Source: JAPORY01 sp965215385
GTDB taxonomy: Bacteria > Pseudomonadota > Alphaproteobacteria > Rhodobacterales > Rhodobacteraceae
DNA: 64,000 nt
Assembly (NCBI GenBank): GCA_965215385.1
Contig: OZ244059.1
Location: 930,001 to 994,000, forward strand
Reading direction: 5' to 3'
The position numbers were made by a program, and so were the translations under genes. The notes beneath the pieces were generated by a model, which had not been told where the DNA came from, searched no databases, and saw only the letters and a program-made list of their open reading frames with translations. Of this stretch, positions 56,401-64,000 are shown one piece after another; within the stretch, counting starts at the first letter, position 1, and every line of letters begins with the position of its first letter.

Positions 56401-58344
56401 TTCGCCAAGTTCGACCGCAATCGGGTTCAAGTCGACTCCAAAGCAGTTGCGATCAGAAATATAAGCTCGTACGCGTTGACGCTCTTCAAAATAGCTATCT
56501 TGAGGGATGCGTTTACCGGTCTCACTCTGCTTTCGTTCCAGATATAGATCCGCCAACTGATTCGTGGTCTCCACCAAAAAGGCCGCCGACCCCATCGCCG
56601 GCTCCAAGATTTTCAACTCAAGGAGAGCGTCCGCCTTGAGATCCCGACATCGTTCCATGAGTGCATGCTTGGCAAGTAATCGAGCAAGCGGCTCAGGGGT
56701 ATAAAATGAAGCTGACTTCTGCCGATCTCGCCCCGCAAGGCGATAAACAAAACTGCCTTTCCGATAAACGCGCGGTTGCGTTCCGTCATAAACGATCTGC
56801 TTTACGTCAAATTCTTTGGCGCGGCTTTTTTCGACAAAATAACTCGGCGCGAGCGGATCTATTTGGTCTTGGGCCGAATACTCATCATCCTCTAGTTTGT
56901 CGCTCGGATCATTCCCAAGAGTCGATGTATCACTGCTTTCATCATCGCTAACGCTGCGATTCTTGGGAGGAATGAGTTCAATTAGATCGCTCTTGGCAAC
57001 AAAACCAGTGAACGAAATCAGCGTTTCATAAACTGCGCCAAGTTGTCCAATTCCCAACTGCGCATAGGAAATGCGCCCAGTGCTCGACCTCGTTTGCTTA
57101 AGAGAGAGCAGGCGGATAATCTTTTGGAGCGCTTTGTTCCTTAGGCGAACGCGCGAAAGAATTGGGGTGCTGGCTGGGTCAAGGAGCGACACCCGTACAC
57201 GCGTAAGCCTGAATGATTTACTTGCGCCAATATCTCGACGTTCGAGACCTTCAAACATCAGTTTGAGCAAACGTTGGAGACTATCCCAGATATAGGTGCC
57301 GTTGGTATCTTCTTGCGTGCTTAGACGAATCGACTCAAGGTCGCGAAGGGCCTCCAGACTATATCCGCTGCGATAGGCGGGATCTTTCATCGGCATAATG
57401 CCAAGCTTTTGATTGGCTTCAGCGTAGAAGAGAAAAAGCAAGCGGTACATATAGCGAAGACACTCAATTGAAAGATCTTCGCTCTTGATCCAAACCCCCG
57501 CACGCGGATGTCCTTTGGGATACTTATTACCGCATACGGCTAGAACTTCATTGCCAAGAATTTCAATCGCTTCACGAACAGTCTTCTTGAGTGATGAGGT
57601 TACAGCGTTCACATGACGCTGGGCTTCTTCTTCAAGCCTTTCAGCTATCGAAATTCCGGTACGCGGGACACGAGCCTCTTTTGAGAGAAAAAGGGCCATA
57701 GCTTGAAACGTCGGCTTGTGCGACCGGCGGAAAATTTCTTGAAGATCAAAGCGCAAGACCGAGCGGCTTGCCCACTTGTTCCGATCAACCAACACTAACT
57801 GATACGGTGAAGCAACAATCACAAAGCGTGGTGGGTCGTCACGACAAAAAATGTCATCAGTGACGATATCTTCAATCCCGCTTTCAACATTCGTTACTAA
57901 CGCCGCATCAACTTGTTCGGCGGAGAATGGAAGTGACAATGGATCAATCGCTTCGTCAGCTTTATCCGCAACAGGTGCCTCAATAATCCAGAGACGATCT
58001 CGACCGTCCCCGTCACAAACTTGCGCAAGTATCGGCGTATAGCGTCCACAAGACAATTCGGCAAGCTGTCGATTATAGTCATAGCCGAGCGCACGAATGA
58101 CCTGACGCCGCGCCTCCGTGGCCTCAGAGAAAGCGGCCTTGCGGATTCTCGTGTTACGAATACGACTCAACTGTCGCAGATAGCGATCAGCGATCGCTTC
58201 CAATCCGCAAGGCGATGTCGGGGCATTTTCGTTGGATTTGAGCTGCGTGATATAATGCGTAATCTCCGATTCCAACGCCGATGACAGGAAGGCTGTTGGA
58301 AAAAAGTCGTTCTCGTTGTCGATTCCAAAGAGTTCAAACGCCAT
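53473..58344 (-). CDS. Large N6-adenine DNA methylase (PglX/DrmMI-like)
   Basis: 1623 residues from ATG 58344, which overlaps the SNF2 gene by 11 bp; an upstream in-frame ATG at 58398 is less likely. Motif I EPAMGSAAFLVE (about residue 586) binds S-adenosylmethionine, NPIAVELGEISLWLNGLH follows, and the catalytic motif IV is DLIVGNPPWVK (about 968). The long N-terminal 550 residues and C-terminal 500 residues (target-recognition region) are typical of Eco57I-like, BREX PglX and DISARM DrmMI enzymes. No clear nuclease motif was found in it. Its role is probably host-DNA marking for the helicase-nuclease partners. Confidence 0.85.
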   Translation of the reverse strand: MAFELFGIDNENDFFPTAFLSSALESEITHYITQLKSNENAPTSPCGLEAIADRYLRQLSRIRNTRIRKAAFSEATEARRQVIRALGYDYNRQLAELSCGRYTPILAQVCDGDGRDRLWIIEAPVADKADEAIDPLSLPFSAEQVDAALVTNVESGIEDIVTDDIFCRDDPPRFVIVASPYQLVLVDRNKWASRSVLRFDLQEIFRRSHKPTFQAMALFLSKEARVPRTGISIAERLEEEAQRHVNAVTSSLKKTVREAIEILGNEVLAVCGNKYPKGHPRAGVWIKSEDLSIECLRYMYRLLFLFYAEANQKLGIMPMKDPAYRSGYSLEALRDLESIRLSTQEDTNGTYIWDSLQRLLKLMFEGLERRDIGASKSFRLTRVRVSLLDPASTPILSRVRLRNKALQKIIRLLSLKQTRSSTGRISYAQLGIGQLGAVYETLISFTGFVAKSDLIELIPPKNRSVSDDESSDTSTLGNDPSDKLEDDEYSAQDQIDPLAPSYFVEKSRAKEFDVKQIVYDGTQPRVYRKGSFVYRLAGRDRQKSASFYTPEPLARLLAKHALMERCRDLKADALLELKILEPAMGSAAFLVETTNQLADLYLERKQSETGKRIPQDSYFEERQRVRAYISDRNCFGVDLNPIAVELGEISLWLNGLHKGVFSPWFGDQLHAGNSLIGARRASYCSSLLKGKRTADLWLSQQPKEIGWRGERPEHHVWQFLLPDNNMAKFDSEKSIKDFAQPAQSAIKAWRKNGFFAPFEDHQIILLKQLSDAADALFHAIADDLKKIRESSNDEITIWPNRTMAGATDLDYRAKRWRLRVLEGKEHVANSLPYQRLKTAMDAWCALWLWPLDQTDKLPNRQEFLVGIASILRGGITSSGELSIPGVENAEPAQHNWIDQQKAAEALAAELPSTGREKGLFQATDIDALVSISPWLKVACDVAARERFIHFDLIFADILRERGGFDLIVGNPPWVKPSWNEGDVLADLDPAHLGLSAKQAKLKLAKALQKVGKESEFLGEFASVRGAMAVTSSSHMNPFIGGGSNNLYRCFIDLSFRIVAPAGYAALIHQDGHLVDPKYGTFRRHWYKRIVKHFHVRNALQAKNFAEVDSHTTFSLNIYRGYDTAIKFDNFTQAFLPSQIEDSYLHDGTGPIPAIKNYSGDWNTDGHRSRIVKIDDDALKVIHALSEPEDVAVEAARFIQPFSGEMLDVFRRMANAPKLQSTMDKQRIELGEVEENWQMSSIWHETGAQQNGTLLKETGFPAATEIVLQAPMIHIGNPFYKTPRRICSTNSAYDPIDLVAVDDAYLPRTNYRPAIDSREFQDRITKCAWDPKKTHADFFRVAVRNWVNLNSERTFIPTVLPISFTHINSIESVAFKNVENLVNAIAIWVSLPVDFLTKARGKTHFHKEDVKSTPWIEACDTAKHRALRLSCLTRAFAELWDRHAAKLSPLGWASDDTRLLNDGPVQGPDLWDRSAPLRTEFSRRMALVEIDVLVAQDFGLTLNQLIEIYRVYFPILQQNEAGTWYDQNGRIVWTGSKGLPGVGWLDENGKSPGRKAWEKQLDEISKRAASDQVLTCTALDDTKPNGPQRVTRSFQGPFTKCDRIEDYKHAWAFFENHKNENRAA

Positions 58345-61321
58345 GTTCACCGGCCCTGAAAACGGCTTTAATATCGACGTGTGGGTAAGGTTCGTCATCT
58401 AGCGAACAATTCGCTTCTATCCATTCTTCCCACCGCTTGAACATCTCTTCAGTCTTCCGTTTGGCTGCGGCTTTTCTTCCCAACTTTGCTTGCACTGGAA
58501 GCCATGTTCCCTCGCCACTCTCATCGTCGCCAAAGTCAAGCGAGAGTTGCTCGTCAAACCGATATTTGAATCCAGTGAGGCGTGATCGAATCTCACTCGC
58601 TACGGCACCACGCCGTCGTTGCTCTGCTAATCGGGCCTCGTGAAGCACCTTTTGAAAGGCTTGTACCGCAACTTCCAGAATATTACTTGAAGGAACTGTC
58701 GTTGCCCGCGCTGGATTCGGAGTGTCACCCCGAAAACCAACGCGTCCCAAAAAGCCATTTACGTCGTGGTCTATTCTTACAACCTTCTCTTGCTTCACAA
58801 TGATAACGTTCCAGAGATCTCGCATCACTCGACCGTGTTGGTTCATCAAAGTGCCGTGGACGAGCACTGCGATTTCATCTCTCTCTAGTTCTGACTTGAC
58901 ATCACAGAGCGGAGCGACACCGTGCGTATAAAGCGACTCTGCCTGATCGCCGAACCACTGCATAATTGGATGCACGTCCCAAAGATATTGGAGACTCGGC
59001 CAAGCACTTTCTGACATACGCGCTTGCTCGATTGCTGTCGTAACCAGCTTTGGGTCGTCAGTCAGTTCGATCCACTTGCCGGTACCCAAAGCCTCTCTTG
59101 GCATATAACGGTCATCGACCGATCCTGCGTCGCTATAACCGAACGCATCTGTAGCGCATAGACTGTCAGGTAGGTTAAAGCGTATGATGCGCCCGCTGGG
59201 ATTAACGTCCAAATGTTGAATTTCTTGCTTTTCTGACAGACGGTTAAGCAAGTCTGTAGCAAACGCAAATGTAGTCGCAAAAAGACGCGGCAGTGTGAAG
59301 TTTGTGGTGGCTCTTGACCCATTTGGTAGGTCGTTTTCCAACCCTTCGTATCCTTCGAACAACGAACCCCACTCGTCCGGTATTAAAGACTCCCGTTGTT
59401 TCGACGCTCTTGCGTCCATCTGTTCCTCAAAAGCTTTCTCACCAATGCCCTTAGCGACTGCGGCTCCGACTTCCTCCTCCTCGCCCTCAATGTCGCCGCT
59501 ACCCAGAAATACCGCCGGATCGCCAATACCGTCCTGCGCTTGTTTATCTTTCTCCACCAGCTTATCAAGGACCCACATGTCGTTCACACGTTCGTGCGTG
59601 CTCTTACCGATAAAATAATAGATTTCCGGTCGCATGGCTTGCCCGTAGCGATCAATCCGGCCGTTGCGCTGTTGGAATCTTAACAGTGACCAAGGCAGAT
59701 CAAAGTGAATCAACCGATGGCATTGGAAATGAAGATTCAAACCTTCAGACGCCATATCTGAGGCAAGAAGTATACGCAACTTCGAACGCTCTTGACCAAA
59801 ACTTTCCAGCACCTGTTGCGTGTTCTCGTCAGCTTCGACAGAGGCACCATCTATTTTTCCAATGGCCTCATCATCCAGTGAAAAATCTGCCACCAATTGT
59901 TTCTTTAACCAATCGAGGGTTTTGAGACGCTCAGAAAAGATAACCAAGCGATCTTTCGACTTTCGTCCCGTCCAATGTAATTCTTGGAGAAGCTCGCTGA
60001 GATTTTGATACTTTGAGAACTCGGCGACACCAATCATTTCTAGAAGGTCACGCAAGACCTCAAGCTTGTCTTTGTCCGCTTGCGTCCCCTTCGCTCTACC
60101 CGAAGCCATTCGCTTGAGGCGACCCGAAACAGTTTCAAGGCATGCCATCGGGCTCGAGAAAAGTGCTTTCGCCAGAGTGGTGCGAAAGAGGTGGAGTGCT
60201 TTCCTCGATGAGTCTGCTTCAGAATCGAAGTCGAGTTTCAATGCTTGGACATATTCATAAGCGGCATCTTCTTCTTTCGAGAGCGGAAAGTGGCGGGGTT
60301 TTAGTATTCGGGGCGGTACTTGATCCCTAAAATCAGCCTTAACGTCACCTCGAAAACGGCGCACGACGAGGTCTTCGATATCTGCCCGTTTGGGTGAATC
60401 GGGATCGGGTACCCGCGTGGGATCGAGCATTTCAATGAGGCTAGCAAATGACTGCGATGAGCCATCATGCGGCGTCGCCGTCAACAATAGCAGTGCGTCG
60501 GTCTGAGCGGCGAGAAGTTTCGCCAGCTTTGCTCTTTGACTTCTTGAGCCAGATGCCGATTTTCGGTTAGCGACATTGTGCGCTTCGTCAATGATAATCA
60601 GGTCCCAGCGCGAGTTTTCGAGATCGACCCGATATTTACCGTCTCTTTTTAGCGTATCGACGGATACAATGACGCGATTGAATTGATCAAAGACGTTATA
60701 ATTGTTTGGAATGGAGTTATGCATTCTCTTAATGGCAGCACTATCAAGCCGAGCGAGCGGAATCGAGAACCTTGTCCAAAATTCTCGTTGAAACTGGTTC
60801 AACATCGCACGGGTAGAGACCACTAAGATTCGTTCTGCCCGATGTCGGAGTATCAGTTCTGAGGCGATGAGCCCGGCCTCAAGCGTTTTGCCAAGTCCCA
60901 CATCGTCGGCAATGAGCAATCGCACTCTCGGTTGCTGAAGTACCATCTTCACTGGCATGTGCTGAAATTTCAAGTCATCAATTGCGGCTTTGCCAAGAAC
61001 CAAAGATTCCTGCACTGTCGGTGGAACATTTCTGAAGGCCGCTTCGAGATAAATCTTAGTATCGCGAAAATTACTGGAGGTATCCGGCAAAAGCGTGAGG
61101 TTCTCTGGTTTAAGAACCTCAAGGTCTGGCTCCAAACGGTCAATAAAAGTTGATGACTTACCCTTGACGATCCCCGAGATGCCCAGACAGTGCAGGAAAT
61201 TTGCCGCACCGTCTTTTTCCACTCGTTGAACTTTCCAGATTGCACCACGAATCTTCACGCGCGAACCTGCAGAGGCACGAACATTTTTAGCTGGGGTGTT
61301 TTTAAGCTCAAGTGCCATCAA
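58334..61321 (-). CDS. SNF2/HepA-type helicase (DrmD-like)
   Basis: 995 residues, first gene of the operon. Superfamily 2 SNF2-like ATPase: LIADDVGLGKTLEAGLIASE (motif I, about residues 136-155), LIIIDEAHNVA (DEAH box, about 240-250), LLLTATPHDGSSQSF (motif III), ILLASDMASEGLNLHFQC (motif V) and RFQQRNGRIDRYGQ (motif VI, about 548-560). Architecture and partner gene match DISARM class 1 DrmD, which precedes an adenine methylase. The C-terminal 350 residues have no recognised domain. Two ATGs are adjacent at the start (MM); either may be used. Divergent from the right Rpn gene. Confidence 0.82.
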   Translation of the reverse strand: MMALELKNTPAKNVRASAGSRVKIRGAIWKVQRVEKDGAANFLHCLGISGIVKGKSSTFIDRLEPDLEVLKPENLTLLPDTSSNFRDTKIYLEAAFRNVPPTVQESLVLGKAAIDDLKFQHMPVKMVLQQPRVRLLIADDVGLGKTLEAGLIASELILRHRAERILVVSTRAMLNQFQREFWTRFSIPLARLDSAAIKRMHNSIPNNYNVFDQFNRVIVSVDTLKRDGKYRVDLENSRWDLIIIDEAHNVANRKSASGSRSQRAKLAKLLAAQTDALLLLTATPHDGSSQSFASLIEMLDPTRVPDPDSPKRADIEDLVVRRFRGDVKADFRDQVPPRILKPRHFPLSKEEDAAYEYVQALKLDFDSEADSSRKALHLFRTTLAKALFSSPMACLETVSGRLKRMASGRAKGTQADKDKLEVLRDLLEMIGVAEFSKYQNLSELLQELHWTGRKSKDRLVIFSERLKTLDWLKKQLVADFSLDDEAIGKIDGASVEADENTQQVLESFGQERSKLRILLASDMASEGLNLHFQCHRLIHFDLPWSLLRFQQRNGRIDRYGQAMRPEIYYFIGKSTHERVNDMWVLDKLVEKDKQAQDGIGDPAVFLGSGDIEGEEEEVGAAVAKGIGEKAFEEQMDARASKQRESLIPDEWGSLFEGYEGLENDLPNGSRATTNFTLPRLFATTFAFATDLLNRLSEKQEIQHLDVNPSGRIIRFNLPDSLCATDAFGYSDAGSVDDRYMPREALGTGKWIELTDDPKLVTTAIEQARMSESAWPSLQYLWDVHPIMQWFGDQAESLYTHGVAPLCDVKSELERDEIAVLVHGTLMNQHGRVMRDLWNVIIVKQEKVVRIDHDVNGFLGRVGFRGDTPNPARATTVPSSNILEVAVQAFQKVLHEARLAEQRRRGAVASEIRSRLTGFKYRFDEQLSLDFGDDESGEGTWLPVQAKLGRKAAAKRKTEEMFKRWEEWIEANCSLDDEPYPHVDIKAVFRAGEHGV

Positions 61322-61663
61322 AGATCGGGCAAATTCCTACTGTTCGCGTATTTTTGCCGCTCGTTCAACATTCAAGCACAGCATTGCAAGAGTTACTTTT
61401 GGGGGGCTTTGGTTCATTATTTCTGTGTTGTTGGTGCCCACGCGATTGTACTCTATAGGAAAGCTTGAGGATACTTTCATGTCATAAGGTTATCAGCACC
61501 CGATGGATCTTGAAAGATCCCAAATTCACACTGTTATGACAAGCGAATGATTGACGAGGAGAATCGCCCGTATGATAAACATCAGCCGCCCGACGATTTC
61601 ATGGAATTTTAGGCTCGGTAGCGGTGAATTGCCAAGAAACGTTGCAAAAGGAGGAAAACGCTC
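61322..61663. other. Divergent promoter region of the defence operon and right Rpn gene
   Basis: 342 bp with no gene. It must hold the promoter for the 16.5-kb minus-strand operon and that for the right Rpn gene. A strong AAAAGGAGG lies about nine bases before the Rpn ATG. No operator could be identified by eye. Confidence 0.45.
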
Positions 61664-62674
61664 ATGAGCAAGGGCAAAGGCAAAAACGATAAGCCTGCGG
61701 GGCTCACTTCCACCCCATATGACCCGCTCTTTCGGGTACTCTTCACCAATCCCAAGCGGGCGGGGGTTGCCATGCGCGAGCATCTGCCCAAAGCCATCGC
61801 GAACCGCTTCATTGGTGACCCGCAGTTAATCGATGGCAGTTTTGTCAACGAAACCCTGCGCGGCAGTCATGCCGATCGCCTCTTTCAAGTCCAACTGACC
61901 GGCGACAAGCAACTGCTCGTGTACCTATTGCTCGAGCATAAAAGTTCCCCAGATCCAAAAACCCCGTTTCAGATTACCCGATACATGCTGAATATCTGGG
62001 AACGATACGCCAACGATCATCCCGACCGCAAGAACCAATTGCCCGCTATTTTGCCACTAGTCTTTTATCACGGACAACAGCAGTGGAACGTTCCCCTCTC
62101 GGTATTCGACATGATCGCGGACGACGAGGACTTGCAACCCTACACGCGCTCACTGCGGTATTTGCTACGCGACCTCGGTAATATGTCACCAGAGCAGATG
62201 TCTTCGATGCCCGATATTCGCGCGGTCTTTCAAGCGCTGAATATTCATCCGCAAAACGGTATTGCGTTCAAAGGTCTGATTAATCTCTTAGGCAATCTTG
62301 ATGATGAAACCGACTTGGAAACAGCGGTATTATCTTTTATGGTAAGGATGAAGAGTATCACGCACGACACATTAAGAATGGCTCTACAACACGCCAAACC
62401 AGAACGATGGGAGTATCTCATGGGTACAATTGCTGAAACTTGGATTAAACAGGGGGAAGCCAGAGGTGAAGCCAGAGGTGAAGCCAGAGGGGAAGCCAGA
62501 GGGGAAGCCAGAGGTAAGGCGGAAACCTTCATACGATTAGCGCGACTAAAATTCGGTGAGGTTCCGCCGCCGCGCATCGACACCGTGCGGAACGCCTCCA
62601 CAACCCAACTTGATCGTTGGTTAGAAGCGTTGCTCACGGCAAAGACTCTCGAGAGCATCTTCAAGCCTTCGTAA
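61664..62674 (+). CDS. Rpn-family nuclease (PDDEXK_Tnp), right copy
   Basis: 336 residues, paralogue of the left copy at 43458 with the same layout throughout: DPLFRVLFTNPKRAGVAMRE, catalytic Asp in HADRLFQV, Glu-His-Lys in LLEHKSSPD, then YMLNIWERYANDH and ILPLVFYHGQQQW. The linker holds six GEAR/GKAE repeats instead of seven, and the C-terminus again ends LDRWLEALLTAKTLESIFK. A strong ribosome site precedes it, unlike the left copy. The pair at both borders of the operon suggests either duplication of a passenger gene or homologous arms through which the island moved. Confidence 0.85.
   Translation: MSKGKGKNDKPAGLTSTPYDPLFRVLFTNPKRAGVAMREHLPKAIANRFIGDPQLIDGSFVNETLRGSHADRLFQVQLTGDKQLLVYLLLEHKSSPDPKTPFQITRYMLNIWERYANDHPDRKNQLPAILPLVFYHGQQQWNVPLSVFDMIADDEDLQPYTRSLRYLLRDLGNMSPEQMSSMPDIRAVFQALNIHPQNGIAFKGLINLLGNLDDETDLETAVLSFMVRMKSITHDTLRMALQHAKPERWEYLMGTIAETWIKQGEARGEARGEARGEARGEARGKAETFIRLARLKFGEVPPPRIDTVRNASTTQLDRWLEALLTAKTLESIFKPS
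62453..62524 (+). repeat. Six 12-bp tandem repeats inside the right Rpn gene
   Basis: Five units of GGKGAAGCCAGA type (GEAR) and one GGTAAGGCGGAA (GKAE). The left copy instead has two GEAR and five GKAE units, so the arrays have diverged in both number and sequence. Confidence 0.85.
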
Positions 62675-62906
62675 TGCGGTCATATGGTGATCATTCTGCT
62701 CGAACATCTCGCCACATATACTCAAAACATGGGAACGCGCCTATACACCGTGACTTCACAGGAATTTAGGCACTTTGGTGGTGATTAGGACTTGATTAAA
62801 ACAATTGGCACAAAGGGCATCTGGTCGACGAACGAAGTGTTTGCCAAGGTTCTGTAAACCAGGGGTTGATTGTCTTAGCCCTGGTGTTGTGAAACTCGGC
62901 CTCATT

Positions 62907-63290
62907 TCAGGTTATGACCGCAAGACCACGCGTTACTGCGACGGCTGCAATTAAAGCGTCCGGCACGTGGTCACCAAGCGGCTCTCCTCCACGGTGCTTG
63001 TTTTCCGCTGTGCGGCCGCAGTCTTGTGCGTCTTCCAATGACCACGCAACCATGCGGTCTTCAAACAATTCCTCAAGAAGTTCCTGAAATCGGTCGCCAA
63101 GATTCATTCATCTTTGACCCACTTTGAAGCGTCCAATTCGATACAATATTTCCCAAACGGCAATTATAGAAATACCCAATCCTTCGTCAGCAATCGAATT
63201 CCGGAAGGCTGCGACACGAGGCTCAGGCAGCGGGCGCATCATTTCTGAAACGACATTAATATCGAGAAGCCAGTTGAATGACCCTGTCAA
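62907..63290 (-). pseudogene. VapC-like PIN-domain toxin, frameshifted
   Basis: PIN ribonuclease toxin in two pieces. 63290-63108 reads NWLLDINVVSEMMRPLPEPR (first catalytic Asp) to RFKVGQR-stop, and 63107-62907 reads NLGDRFQELLEELFEDRMV then VPDALIAAVAVTRGLAVIT-stop (later Asp in the PDALIAA motif). A small frameshift near 63108 separates them, and the usual TRN ending is lost. It begins at a TTG overlapping the antitoxin stop. No active toxin is expected. Confidence 0.7.
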
Positions 63291-63658
63291 TCATCCGAGC
63301 CTAAAATTGCTAGCGGCCGATAGCCGCGATGGATTCGCGAGGGAAGATCAACCCCATGCTCCTCGCCAAAAACTTGGTCGAAGGCGTCAGACGGCTTACC
63401 GCAGTCTTCCTTAAATTCCTGATTACTACACTCCGAGGCTGAAATCATAGAATCTTCTAAGCTGTCGTGCCTAGGATTCGAACGTGAAACGTTCTGTTCC
63501 GCTTCTTCGGACAATGCCTCAAAGCATTGGACACTCATCGGCACGAACCGCGGCTTTTTGTGTTTCGAAATGACTACCGGAGGCTGAGCTGCAGTAGCAA
63601 GAACGTCACCGGTTCTGCGGGCGAGATCTGCCGCCGGAGACGCAATCGGGTCAACCAT
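63287..63658 (-). CDS. Antitoxin-like protein of a VapBC-type module
   Basis: 123 residues from ATG 63658. The first 55 residues (MVDPIASPAADLARRTGDVL, VISKHKKPRFVPMSVQCFEA) resemble Phd/YefM-type antitoxins. The tail is longer than usual and acidic. An in-frame start 28 codons earlier lies in AT-rich DNA and is less likely. It overlaps the broken toxin gene by four bases, as in standard modules. With a dead toxin it would be an orphan antitoxin. Confidence 0.6.
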   Translation of the reverse strand: MVDPIASPAADLARRTGDVLATAAQPPVVISKHKKPRFVPMSVQCFEALSEEAEQNVSRSNPRHDSLEDSMISASECSNQEFKEDCGKPSDAFDQVFGEEHGVDLPSRIHRGYRPLAILGSDD

Positions 63659-64000
63659 TTTGCTATCCGTTAGTTTTCGTAATTCCTGTAATATACATCT
63701 AATCGAAAAAAAGTAAATAAAGGTGCGCCGAACCTTTCTCAATCAATCGACTTTCTAAATCAGACCCTTTTCTTAACTCACATCTTCTGAACGACGTGAC
63801 CAATTTCGTTATCAAGAGTTGGGCTTTCCCAGTGCAGGAAATGTCTCTGAAGGAATTGCATTCGGACTACACATCATGTTTCCCAAGTGATAAGCATTGA
63901 CGGCGAATTTTCTGATCCCTCGCTTGCGGGTTACGAGTGTCGCGGCCCTATCGTCGCTTGGAACTGCTTTTTCCATCACAACTGCTTTTCTCTACACTGC
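63659..64000. other. Right-edge region
   Basis: 342 bp to the window end. No supportable gene, tRNA or repeat seen. Confidence 0.4.

Noticed and set aside
63440..63500. tRNA-like T-arm sequence near GGATTCGAACG
   Set aside because: No cloverleaf, acceptor stem or CCA-like end could be formed around it; it lies within the antitoxin gene.

Overview
The window reads as a chromosomal segment of an alphaproteobacterium, probably marine or host-associated. The evidence is a taurine-type ABC transporter, an infC gene starting at ATC, a DUF2849 protein beside a divergent Lrp/AsnC regulator, a form-II cox (molybdenum hydroxylase) cluster and alphaproteobacterial-looking rsmI and gshB genes. Intact housekeeping and metabolic genes alternate with belts of broken insertion sequences and decaying genes, which suggests recent IS expansion and relaxed selection. 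No tRNA, rRNA or CRISPR array was seen.

Layout. 1-2477: taurine-type ABC operon tauABC on the minus strand, with the permease running off the left edge. 2478-12120: a coiled-coil protein and an IS belt. The belt holds three broken copies of one IS5/IS1182-like element (4467-5750, 7910-9380, 10582-12045) and an IS630 relic, with an orphan AAA ATPase (6291-7580) between two oppositely oriented IS copies. 12660-16407: a secreted-protein gene split at its signal peptide by a 3.2-kb insertion made of two elements, each bordered by runs of 14-17 G. The larger element encodes a DruA (DUF4338) domain fused to an IS4-type transposase. 16856-18533: a small protein, bfd-bfr and an Lrp/AsnC regulator. 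18905-22405: what looks like a gutted sulfite-assimilation locus, with DUF2849 at one end, ferredoxin-NADP reductase at the other and two dead IS630 elements between. A matching palindrome sits upstream of both ends. 22579-25374: infC and a sorAB-like sulfite dehydrogenase. 25765-40534: a cox cluster (coxM, coxL, coxS and a MoeA-like gene; xdhC, coxE and coxD) divided by 6.5 kb of accessory DNA holding a Fic pseudogene, a second AAA ATPase and an IS30 element. 40758-42899: rsmI and gshB.

43458-62674 is a probable defence island. A tightly coupled four-gene minus-strand operon (61321 to 44867) encodes an SNF2-type helicase, a large adenine methylase, a 2136-residue DUF1998 helicase with a PD-(D/E)XK-like C-terminal domain, and a UvrD-type helicase with a RelE-like N-terminus. 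Two paralogous Rpn nucleases with in-frame 12-bp tandem repeats flank it on both sides. The content is DISARM/Druantia-like but matches neither canonical gene set. A VapBC-type module with a broken toxin closes the window.

How the parts fit. TauABC would import taurine, whose degradation releases sulfite, and SorAB-like enzymes would oxidise that sulfite, while the assimilatory sulfite/sulfate reductase genes normally expected between DUF2849 and the reductase gene appear to be lost here. The most unusual observations are the G-tract-bordered DruA-transposase element and the Rpn-flanked helicase/methylase operon.
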